Of a stretch of 64,000 nucleotides of DNA, positions 18,199-25,497 are shown in pieces. The notes beneath the pieces were generated by a model. That model was not told where the DNA came from. It made no database searches and saw only the letters and a program-made list of their open reading frames with translations. Position 1 is the stretch's first letter. Each line of letters starts with the position of its first letter. The DNA is from Acidobacteriota bacterium (GTDB taxonomy: Bacteria > Acidobacteriota > Thermoanaerobaculia > Multivoradales > JBCCEF01). The position numbers were made by a program, and so were the translations under genes. Location of the stretch: positions 1 through 64,000 of the forward strand of contig JBCCEF010000003.1 in the NCBI GenBank assembly GCA_039030395.1, given 5' to 3'.

Positions 18199-18300
18199 AT
18201 GCGACATCACAGGGTTTGGTTGTCGGTCGCCTGTCTCGCCTGGGTGAGGAGGCCGCTGTGCACCAGGCGGCGCGCCAGGGCAAGGCGGCCGCTGGGCTGA
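18199..18300 (+). pseudogene. Decapitated fourth giant-gene copy fused to cupin-oxygenase 3' footprint
   Basis: A well-conserved leader (18135-18198, with a GAGGAGTTC Shine-Dalgarno) leads to an ATG followed by MRHHRVWLSVACLA, clearly a signal-peptide start of the giant family. After codon 14 the homology stops and an Arg-rich nonsense frame ends at a TGA at 18300. The segment 18250-18291 aligns with 23376-23417 with about five mismatches; read on the minus strand it encodes GRLALARRLVHSGLL, matching the C-terminus of the intact cupin oxygenase. A deletion therefore joined the first codons of a fourth giant gene to the end of a neighbouring oxygenase gene. If translated, the product would be a 33-residue peptide, presumably non-functional. 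Confidence 0.75.
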
Positions 18301-18355
18301 ACCTTGGTTGGACCTTATACGTACAAGATTCTGGACACTCAATCAATGTGTAGGA

Positions 18356-18419
18356 CCGGCCGCGGTTGTCGCGGTGGGAGGGGCATTCTTCATGAACCCA
18401 AATCGAGGAGTTCAACAGA
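18356..18419 (+). promoter_or_regulatory. Conserved 5' leader of giant gene copy 3
   Basis: It shares the GCGG-TTGTCGCGG, GAACCCA and CGAGGAGTTC blocks with the leaders at 12860 and 18135. The last block provides the ribosome-binding site for the ATG at 18420. Confidence 0.5.
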
Positions 18420-21400
18420 ATGCGACGTCAATGGGTTTGGTGGTTGGTTTTCTGTTTCGCCTGGCTGGGAGCCCTTCCCGTGTTCGGACAGATTCAGTTT
18501 CGCGATGGCTCGACGGTGATTCCAGACGGCAGTGTCTATGACTTTGGAACGACCCCGGTCGGGGTAGATCTGACGAAGCACATCACGTTGGTCAACGTCG
18601 GCTCGCAGCCGATCACCATCAGTCAGGCGCGGGTGGTGACCAACATTTTCGATCCGGGCCGTTTCAGCATTTCGAATCAAGATCTCGGCACGTTGAATCC
18701 TGGGGATTCAGGTGGTTTCGATGCCACCTACAGCTCGACCGATGCCGGCACCGTGACGAACGAGATCGGTCTGCTCGTCAACGGTGTCGTGGCCTATCGC
18801 TTCGATGCGCGGGCAACGGGCGAGGCGCCCGTCGGCCCGGTGATTCAGCTCAAGCTGGGCAACACGACGATTCACCGCGACGATCTGGTGCACTTCGGCA
18901 CCACGGCTTTGAACGTGCCGGTGAACCGTACCTTCACGGTGACCAACGTCGGTGACCAGAACCTCACCATCGGCAGCATCAGTTTCGTCGGCGACGCCGG
19001 CAATCCGGTCCTCTTCACCGCGCCGACCAACAACGTTCAGAACGTGGCGCCCAACCACAGCGCGACCTTCTCATTGCGCTTCTCGGCGTCGCAGATCGGG
19101 ACGGTGACCAACCGGGTGCGCCTTTTTGTCAACGGCTCGTCGAACTTCGAGTTCGATGTCCGCGGCACCGCCAACCCGCCGCCGGCGCCCAACCTGGAGG
19201 TACGGCGCAGCGGGGCGACCCTCGGTCACACCGGTAGCGTGAACCTCGGGACGACGGATTTCGGGGGCGAGATCCTCGAAGACTTCACCTTGGTCAACAA
19301 CGGCAACGCCACCCTGACGGTGAACAGCGTGACCTGGAGCGGCGGCGAGGTGAGCTTCGCCACCAGCGCGCCGGGGTCGGTGCCGGCGGGCCAGAGCCGG
19401 AGCTTCACGCTGCGCTTTTCCGGCGACCACGAGGGACCGCGGTCGAGCTTGATCTCGGTCAACACTGACGATCCCTCGCCCAATCCCTACCACTTCACCG
19501 TCCACTGGACGGTGGACGACGCGGCCGGGCCGATCATCCAGGTGCGCCACAACGGCTCGACGGTGCCGCAGGCCTCGGCCTTCGATTTCGGCGATACGGG
19601 AGTGGGGCAGCAGATCGTGCGCACCTTCACGGTGACCAACGCCGGGGATCAGCCGCTAACCGTTTCGCATATCTCGATTTCCCGCACGATCAACGACCCG
19701 GCTCGCTTCCACGTCCAGAACAACACGGTAGCGAATGTGCAGCCGGGTCAATCGGGTACCTTCGAGCTTCGCTTCGATGCGGCGGCAGTGGGGCCGGTGA
19801 CCAGCGAGATCCGGCTGCTCGAAGGCGGTGTTCCGCGCTACAGCTTCTTCGCCCATGGGGAGACCAAGGTGCCGACCTACACGCTCAACGTGTCGCCTTC
19901 GTCGCGCACCGTACAGCCCGGAGGCTCGGCCGTCTACACGGTCACCGTCAACGGCCAGTTCGGCTTCGATTCGAACGTGTCCTTGAGTCTCTCCGGACAG
20001 CCTTCGCATACGACTCACTCCTTCACCCCGGTGACCGTGTCGCCGGGCGGCAGCTCGACGCTGCGGGTGAACACCACCGCCTCGACGCCGTTGGTGTCTC
20101 GGACATTGACCATCACCGGCAACGGTGGCGGCCTGACCCGCACCGACACGGCGCAGCTGGTGGTGCAGGACGGCCAGGACTTCATGGTGAACGTGTCGCC
20201 CTCGTCGCGCACTGTCGAGCCGGGCGGTGCGGCGACGTACACGGTTTCGGTCTATCCGGTGAACGGCTTCGACTCGGCGGTGGCGCTGTCGCTCTCCGGC
20301 CTGCCGGCCGGCAGCAGTCACACCTTCACCCCGGTGAACGTGCAGCCGGGCCACACCTCGACGCTGCGGGTGACCACCTCCGGCTCGACGCCCCTGGGTG
20401 CCCGCACCCTGACGGTGACCGGCACCGGCGGCGGCAGGACCCGCACGGACACGGCGCAACTGGTGGTGGACGACGATCCGCCGGCCGGTGCGCCGGTGAT
20501 CGACAGCGTGTCACCGGACACCTTTGTCCACGGGGCGATTCGCACCCTGACGCTGACCGGAGCCAACTTCCAAGGGGCGACGGTGACGGTGCCGCAGGAT
20601 CCGCCGGATCCGGACCAGCCGATCAACCGCTGGTTCCCCACCGTGACGGTGGAGAGCATCAACGCCGCCGGCACCCAGATGGTGGTGCAGGTGGATGCCC
20701 GGGACACGCGCATTCTCGACTTCTACAACCTGCTGGTCGCCAACGGCCAGGGCGAAGAAGCGGCGTTCTTCCGGGTGCTGCCGGCGGGTCCGCTGGTGGA
20801 CACCTGGACGCCTGCCGAGCCGGAGCGCGGAGAGTCCTACGTGCTGTCGCTGGTCGGTCACAACCTGCGCCATGCGACGGTGTCGCCGAGCCATAGCGGC
20901 CGGGTGCACATCTTCGGGGTGGACAACGGCCGGGACGACCGCCTGAACGCCATCCTGCAGGTGCTGCCGGGGGCTCCCTTGGGGCCCATCGACCTGGTGG
21001 TGCGCGATCCCTCGGGGCACAGCGTCACCCTGCCGATCACCATTCACGCCGCCGGTGGCAGCGCCTTGTTGAGGCGCGACGTGATCGCCGAGCAGGATCC
21101 CGACGTCCGCAGCGAAACGAGTGCCGGTCCGAAGCCGAAGCTGTTCTTCCAGGACTTCGTGATGCGCGAGACGCAGGCGACGGTGATGAGCCAGGAGAAC
21201 GCGATCGTGCTGCACCCGGCGATGGCGCCCACCGGGGAGTCCCACGCGCGGACCCATCTGGCTCCGGAAGAAGAGAGCATGATCAACTTCGAGATCTACT
21301 TCCGGGTCCGTTTCAACCTGGTGAACTTCCACTGGCAGGTGGGGCTGACCTTCGACCCGGACACCGGCCAGATCGGTGACGCGGTTCTCCAGGGTCTCAA

Positions 21401-23288
21401 TGTCGGCGACCGGGTCGACATCGGCGCTTTCGTTTTGTCCTTCTACCTGAAGGTGGACTTGACGGTGTACTTCCGGTTCGGCACCCAGGGCTGGAGCTTC
21501 CCGCTGTTCTGCCTGGAGATCACCACCGGCCTGGAGATTCCCGGACGGGCCGGCTTCGCCTACTCCATCGACTTCTGCCGCGGCGGAAGTGGCGGCAACT
21601 TCACCTCCGGCAACACCGGCTCTCTCGAGGTGACCGGCGGGCCGTGTGCCGAGGTCACCCAGCAGGGACCGCCGGCGGAGGGATTGGTCTTCGCCGAGGT
21701 CGAACAGGACGACTGCTGCGACCAGCCCATCGGGTTGAGCGGCAGCGGTTCGACCTTCACCGGATTCCCCTTCGGGTTACCCAACTGGAACGTCGAAAAC
21801 CCCAATGCCGCCTCCACCACGGCGGGGCCCGTTTGCTCACCGCCGATCTGCAACGTGAGTATCAGCAACCCGCCGGCGTGCATCTCGAAGAACCGCATGC
21901 GGACCTACACCGCCAGCGGTGCGCCGGGCGGCGGCAGTTATCGATGGCGCATCACCCAAGGGGGGTCGAAGGCCTCCATTGAGGGGGCCACTAACCAGAA
22001 CAATGTATCGGTCAAGGGCAACGCCAACAGCAGCGCCGCGGACGACGTGGAACTGGAGGTCACCTACACGGTCAACGGCGCAAGCTGCACCAAGTCGGTG
22101 GACCTGTCGGTGATCGAGGTGAATCAAGTCTGGCGGGGCTCGGGCATGCTCGATCCGATGTTCAATGTACCCGGCGACGCAACGCAGTTCGGTTTGCCTA
22201 CCCTGGGGCCGGTCACGCCGAACAACCCTCCGGGCACCAACGGCTGGTATAAGAACATGCAGATCAAGGGCACAGTCACACCGTGCGACCCGAATCTACG
22301 CTGTGATTTCAACTTCAAACGGAACCGCGTAGGGACCGTTGGAACGCGCCGAATGGTGAACGGCGTGCCAATCTTCCAACCGCTGAGCGTCGATTGCCCT
22401 CAAGGCGGTTGCGACGACGATGCGCACGACACGGACGAAGATCTGGTGCTCGACGGACCTCGTGGCTGCGGTCTGTTCGTTCTCGACGTGCCGGGCGTAC
22501 AGCGTCCTACTTGCTCGCCCGCCCGAAACACCCTCGAAGTCATCCACTGCTTGAGTTTCGATGAGTGGCTGAATGTCGATGGCGAGCGAGGCTCGGACAT
22601 CCAGTTGTGGTACGCCAGCACCCGAATCCGCTGCGACGGCACGAGTTGGTCGCTGAACAGTCAGGGTCAAGGCAACCGGCTGTCCACGGGAGTCCTCGAC
22701 TGTAGCCGCGAGGCAGCGCTGCCGATCATTCCTTCGCCGGTCCTCGTCGGGGAGGAGGGCGTGTTCAGCGTAGATGAAGTGATCGCCGGCTTGAAGTCCA
22801 GAGCCGAAGGCGACCGGATGGCTGCCGCCGCCGATGCCGTCGCCTGGGAGGCTTCCGGCACGTTGACCGGTGGTGATCGCGACAAGCTGATCCGCAAGCT
22901 CTATCGGATGGCGAACAGGGAGGCCGAAAACGGCGTTGAGTTCTCATCGCCCCTGCAGGCGATCCGACTGCTCGGTGCCTTGAAAGCGACGCGGGCGATC
23001 GTGATCCATCGGCTGATCAGCCGAGTCGAGGACGAGTTCCCGCGGCCGATGGTGGATTCGCTGAGCGACATCACTCCCGCGGCGACGGCTTTGGGACAGA
23101 TCGGCGCACCTACGGTCGGCCCGATTCTGGACCGCGCCGCGGTGGCGTCGGAGTCCGAGTGGAGACAGCTCACCGCCGCTTTGCGTTTGATGGAGGATCC
23201 AGCGGATCTCGAAGACGCCCTCCAAGGTCGCATGATGACCGCCGAGGGACTCGAGATGAAGCGGTTGGAGGAGTTGATGAGCGAGTAG
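18420..23288 (+). CDS. Giant secreted choice-of-anchor-D/Ig/TIG multidomain protein, copy 3
   Basis: A 1,622-residue third tandem paralogue. The signal peptide is MRRQWVWWLVFCFAWLG with cleavage near VFG-Q. Domain order is as in copies 1 and 2; the linker after the TIG domains is about 15-20 residues shorter, which largely explains the length difference. The C-terminal 150 residues are helical and HEAT-like and end in RLEELMSE, identical in style to the other copies. Its gene converges on the intact cupin oxygenase, with the shared-type terminator between them. The three copies keep open frames and signal peptides, so all are probably expressed and selected. Confidence 0.8.
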   Translation: MRRQWVWWLVFCFAWLGALPVFGQIQFRDGSTVIPDGSVYDFGTTPVGVDLTKHITLVNVGSQPITISQARVVTNIFDPGRFSISNQDLGTLNPGDSGGFDATYSSTDAGTVTNEIGLLVNGVVAYRFDARATGEAPVGPVIQLKLGNTTIHRDDLVHFGTTALNVPVNRTFTVTNVGDQNLTIGSISFVGDAGNPVLFTAPTNNVQNVAPNHSATFSLRFSASQIGTVTNRVRLFVNGSSNFEFDVRGTANPPPAPNLEVRRSGATLGHTGSVNLGTTDFGGEILEDFTLVNNGNATLTVNSVTWSGGEVSFATSAPGSVPAGQSRSFTLRFSGDHEGPRSSLISVNTDDPSPNPYHFTVHWTVDDAAGPIIQVRHNGSTVPQASAFDFGDTGVGQQIVRTFTVTNAGDQPLTVSHISISRTINDPARFHVQNNTVANVQPGQSGTFELRFDAAAVGPVTSEIRLLEGGVPRYSFFAHGETKVPTYTLNVSPSSRTVQPGGSAVYTVTVNGQFGFDSNVSLSLSGQPSHTTHSFTPVTVSPGGSSTLRVNTTASTPLVSRTLTITGNGGGLTRTDTAQLVVQDGQDFMVNVSPSSRTVEPGGAATYTVSVYPVNGFDSAVALSLSGLPAGSSHTFTPVNVQPGHTSTLRVTTSGSTPLGARTLTVTGTGGGRTRTDTAQLVVDDDPPAGAPVIDSVSPDTFVHGAIRTLTLTGANFQGATVTVPQDPPDPDQPINRWFPTVTVESINAAGTQMVVQVDARDTRILDFYNLLVANGQGEEAAFFRVLPAGPLVDTWTPAEPERGESYVLSLVGHNLRHATVSPSHSGRVHIFGVDNGRDDRLNAILQVLPGAPLGPIDLVVRDPSGHSVTLPITIHAAGGSALLRRDVIAEQDPDVRSETSAGPKPKLFFQDFVMRETQATVMSQENAIVLHPAMAPTGESHARTHLAPEEESMINFEIYFRVRFNLVNFHWQVGLTFDPDTGQIGDAVLQGLNVGDRVDIGAFVLSFYLKVDLTVYFRFGTQGWSFPLFCLEITTGLEIPGRAGFAYSIDFCRGGSGGNFTSGNTGSLEVTGGPCAEVTQQGPPAEGLVFAEVEQDDCCDQPIGLSGSGSTFTGFPFGLPNWNVENPNAASTTAGPVCSPPICNVSISNPPACISKNRMRTYTASGAPGGGSYRWRITQGGSKASIEGATNQNNVSVKGNANSSAADDVELEVTYTVNGASCTKSVDLSVIEVNQVWRGSGMLDPMFNVPGDATQFGLPTLGPVTPNNPPGTNGWYKNMQIKGTVTPCDPNLRCDFNFKRNRVGTVGTRRMVNGVPIFQPLSVDCPQGGCDDDAHDTDEDLVLDGPRGCGLFVLDVPGVQRPTCSPARNTLEVIHCLSFDEWLNVDGERGSDIQLWYASTRIRCDGTSWSLNSQGQGNRLSTGVLDCSREAALPIIPSPVLVGEEGVFSVDEVIAGLKSRAEGDRMAAAADAVAWEASGTLTGGDRDKLIRKLYRMANREAENGVEFSSPLQAIRLLGALKATRAIVIHRLISRVEDEFPRPMVDSLSDITPAATALGQIGAPTVGPILDRAAVASESEWRQLTAALRLMEDPADLEDALQGRMMTAEGLEMKRLEELMSE

Positions 23289-23312
23289 CTTCCTCGCTCG
23301 CCAGAGGTACCG

Positions 23313-23347
23313 CGCCCCGGTCGGGTTTTTCCGGCCGGGGCGTTTTT
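23313..23347 (+). terminator. Rho-independent terminator after giant gene copy 3
   Basis: CGCCCCGG (23313-23320) pairs with CCGGGGCG (23335-23342), with TCGG/CCGG extension, followed by five T residues. It lies just before the 3' end of the convergent oxygenase gene. Confidence 0.85.
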
Positions 23348-23353
23348 CTTGCT

Positions 23354-24559
23354 TCAGCCGGTGTGGATTTGAAGCAGGCCGCTGCGCACCAGACGGCGCG
23401 CTAGGGCGAGGCGGCCGGTGTCTGAGAGGCCGGGCAGGTCGCCGACCCGGAAGGACGAGTTGGCGCGCACAAACTCGAACACCGGCACCAGGACCGCCGG
23501 ACCCTGTACCCGGCTCGCTCCCTGGCGGATCGTCGCCTTGGCGCCGTTTTCTTCGACGATGTAGTCGCCGCCGGTGGTGTGGTTCAGAGAGTCGTCGTCG
23601 GACAGGTCACCGAGGCGAGCGACCTGGGTGAACTGGCCGCCGACCTCGGTGCGCAGATCGCGGTTCAGGCTGCGGGATGCTCCGCGCAGGGCCGAGTCGA
23701 AGGATGCCTCGGAGACCTTGGCGAGACACTCGGCGAAGATCGCTTCCATCTCGCTTCGAATCTCCGGACGGTTGAGAAAGCCGGGGGGTAGAGAGCGCTG
23801 CATGGGAAGGTGCTCGACGGCGACGCTTTCTACCGCCGCCTTGACGAAGTCCGTCCAGTAGAGCGGGTGAAAACTGACCGTCAGATGGAGGGAGGTCTCC
23901 TCGATGGCGGCCGCGTAGTGCGGCATGCCGCGGGGCACGTAGAGCATGTCGCCCTGCTTCAGGTAGACCTCCGCCAGCGGCTCGGTGCCCCGGGCGGTGC
24001 CTTCCTTGAAGGCCTTGAACGGTCCGTATTCGAGGCCCGCCATCGGCAGGTACGGCGTTTCGAACAGGTACCAGTGCTTGCTGCCGTAGACCTGAAAGAT
24101 GAAGAAGTCGTGGTAATCGATGTGGCGGTCGAAGCCCTTCGAGCCGGGGGGCGAAAGGTAGCTGTTGACCTTGGTCTCGGCGCTCAGCGCCTGATCGAGC
24201 TTGGCCGCCACCGTTTGCAGCGGCGGCCACGACTCTTGCACCGCTTGAAGAATCAGGGTGTTGCCTTCGGCGACGTCGGCACAGATCACCGCCGGATTGA
24301 ACTTTCCCGGCGCCGACCTGCGCACCACCTGGGAGTCTGAAGTACGCACGATCAACCGCTCGCGCCCTTCGGCCGGCGCCGCGGCGATCCAGCGGTCGAC
24401 ATCGTCGAGGGAGAAGATCTCGCGGTAGAACTCCGGATCGTCGCGTTCGAGATGGAAGAAATCCTTCTCCCAATAGCGGTCGAAGAACTCTTCGCGGGTG
24501 ATCGGGGCGAGCAACTCGTCGAGGCCGGGCAGGCCCTCGGAATTTGAAGATATGGTCAT
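23354..24559 (-). CDS. JmjC/cupin-8 family 2-oxoglutarate-dependent oxygenase
   Basis: A 401-residue protein of the ROX/NO66/YcfD-like group of Fe(II)/2-oxoglutarate protein hydroxylases. The facial triad is visible: His146 and Asp148 in DRHIDYHDFF, and a distal His214 in YVPRGMPHYA. The family Q-x-x-GxKxW block is present (FQVYGSKHWYLF), followed by a C-terminal dimerisation/winged-helix-like region. Characterised relatives hydroxylate ribosomal proteins or other peptides. Here the gene faces a secreted giant-protein gene, and footprints of its 3' end accompany other copies of that family, hinting that its substrate or regulation may be linked to them. The cytoplasmic location expected for this enzyme would require modification before export; this is inference. 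Confidence 0.8.
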   Translation of the reverse strand: MTISSNSEGLPGLDELLAPITREEFFDRYWEKDFFHLERDDPEFYREIFSLDDVDRWIAAAPAEGRERLIVRTSDSQVVRRSAPGKFNPAVICADVAEGNTLILQAVQESWPPLQTVAAKLDQALSAETKVNSYLSPPGSKGFDRHIDYHDFFIFQVYGSKHWYLFETPYLPMAGLEYGPFKAFKEGTARGTEPLAEVYLKQGDMLYVPRGMPHYAAAIEETSLHLTVSFHPLYWTDFVKAAVESVAVEHLPMQRSLPPGFLNRPEIRSEMEAIFAECLAKVSEASFDSALRGASRSLNRDLRTEVGGQFTQVARLGDLSDDDSLNHTTGGDYIVEENGAKATIRQGASRVQGPAVLVPVFEFVRANSSFRVGDLPGLSDTGRLALARRLVRSGLLQIHTG

Positions 24560-24609
24560 CGGCTCATCATAACCGACTCTTCAGGAAGCAGATGCTGCGG
24601 TTGCAACGA

Positions 24610-25011
24610 CTACCGGGCTTCCTGGGGCGGAAGGTGAACCCTGATCCAGGCGGCGAAGTCCGCTTCGGTGGTCTGGCTCGCGGCCAGGTCGAGGAAGGCC
24701 CGGTACTTCTCCTCTTGAGTGGTGATCAGGTCGCTGCCGTTGAGCTTCAGGAAGGTGCGACAAACGACGAGGGCGGTTCGCTTGTTGCCGTCGATGAAGG
24801 GGTGGTTTCGCGCGATGCCGTAGCCGTAGGCAGCGGCGAGGGCAGCCAGATCCGGTGGCGGTTCGGTGCAGGCCAGGAGATGCTTGGGTTTGGCCAGGGT
24901 GGAGGCCAGGAGTCCTTCGTCGCGAATTCTCTGGGTGCCACCATGCTCCGTGAGCTGACGCTGGTGGATGGCGAGTACGACGTCCGTTCGCACCCAAACC
25001 GGCTCGTCCAC
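24610..25011 (-). CDS. Doc-type (Fic fold) toxin of a toxin-antitoxin pair
   Basis: A 133-residue death-on-curing family protein. The Fic/Doc motif HPFIDGNKRTA sits at residues 70-80 with catalytic His70. Doc enzymes phosphorylate and inactivate EF-Tu. I chose the GTG at 25011 because it lies 6 bases after the antitoxin stop and gives the normal Doc length; the open frame continues upstream only through the antitoxin gene in another frame. It is partnered with the AbrB-like gene just upstream on the same strand. Confidence 0.85.
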   Translation of the reverse strand: MDEPVWVRTDVVLAIHQRQLTEHGGTQRIRDEGLLASTLAKPKHLLACTEPPPDLAALAAAYGYGIARNHPFIDGNKRTALVVCRTFLKLNGSDLITTQEEKYRAFLDLAASQTTEADFAAWIRVHLPPQEAR

Positions 25012-25016
25012 GCTCG

Positions 25017-25247
25017 CTACTTGCTGAGCAGGCGCAGGACGTCGCGGTCTTCGCGCATGACCTCTTCGGCGGCCTCCATCTGAGCGGCGAAATCTGGGTC
25101 GTAGGCCGTGAGTTCGATGCCGTCGGGAGTCTCTATGACCGAAAGAACGTCGCCGCGCTCGACCCGCAGGCGGTCCAGCAGCTCCCGCGGTAGCACCACA
25201 CCGGTGGAGTTTCCGATTTGAGTGAGCTTCAAGGTCTTGGTCGCCAT
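25017..25247 (-). CDS. AbrB/MazE-family antitoxin
   Basis: A 76-residue protein. The swapped-hairpin AbrB DNA-binding domain occupies about residues 1-50 (KLTQIGNSTGVVLPRELLDRL), and the C-terminal tail is acidic (EAAEEVMREDRDVLR), expected to bind and neutralise the toxin. It precedes the Doc gene, in the usual antitoxin-first order. Doc partners are more often Phd-type, but AbrB-type partners are also known. It probably autorepresses through the inverted repeat in its leader. Confidence 0.85.
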   Translation of the reverse strand: MATKTLKLTQIGNSTGVVLPRELLDRLRVERGDVLSVIETPDGIELTAYDPDFAAQMEAAEEVMREDRDVLRLLSK

Positions 25248-25263
25248 GTTCGGATTTCTCCCC

Positions 25264-25312
25264 TAGCCCGACCTTCGGCAATGCTTCGGTCGGGCTACTT
25301 TCGGGAATTATA
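25264..25312 (-). promoter_or_regulatory. Promoter and operator-like inverted repeat of the AbrB-Doc pair
   Basis: A perfect -10 hexamer TATAAT on the minus strand lies at 25312-25307; the 17-base-spaced -35 (TTCGGG) is weak. Just downstream, a perfect 10-bp inverted repeat, TAGCCCGACC (25264-25273) and GGTCGGGCTA (25288-25297), with a 14-base spacer precedes the antitoxin start. The position fits an AbrB-type autoregulatory operator or a leader hairpin. Confidence 0.6.
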
Positions 25313-25340
25313 ACCCGTGTTCGAACGCCCCCGAAGCTGA

Positions 25341-25497
25341 CGAGGCGGCGCCGCAGGCGCCAGAATGGGGTGAGCCCGAAAACACGGGTGTTTTCGGGTG
25401 AGGGGCGGACCGCGTGCGGGCGCCTAGCCCCCTGGCAAGGAAAGCTAGTAGGGCAGCTGAAATCATAGGCCGAAGGCCTTTTCAGCAACCTGCTAGT
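25341..25497 (-). repeat. Composite hairpin element, copy E1, at the permease stop codon
   Basis: Full-length copy of the repeat described in the findings, oriented from the permease gene. Hairpin A (25497-25445) begins with the permease stop TAG and has arms TAGCAG...CTACTA and GCTGAAA...TTTCAGC around GGCC-ttc-GGCC. A weak hairpin B follows (GGGCGCCTAGCCC, about 25418-25430), then hairpin C (25375-25398) with a perfect 11-bp stem CCCGAAAACAC/GTGTTTTCGGG, then an ATGGGGTGA motif (25365-25373) and hairpin D (GGCGCC/GGCGCC, about 25347-25361). It may act as a terminator, but the modular conservation at unrelated genes suggests a dispersed repeat family. Confidence 0.8.

Noticed and set aside
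7598-23288. Giant proteins as type IX or exosortase substrates
   Set aside because: Their C-termini are charged helical ends (RLEELMSE type), without a PEP-CTERM tripartite signal or a T9SS C-terminal domain.
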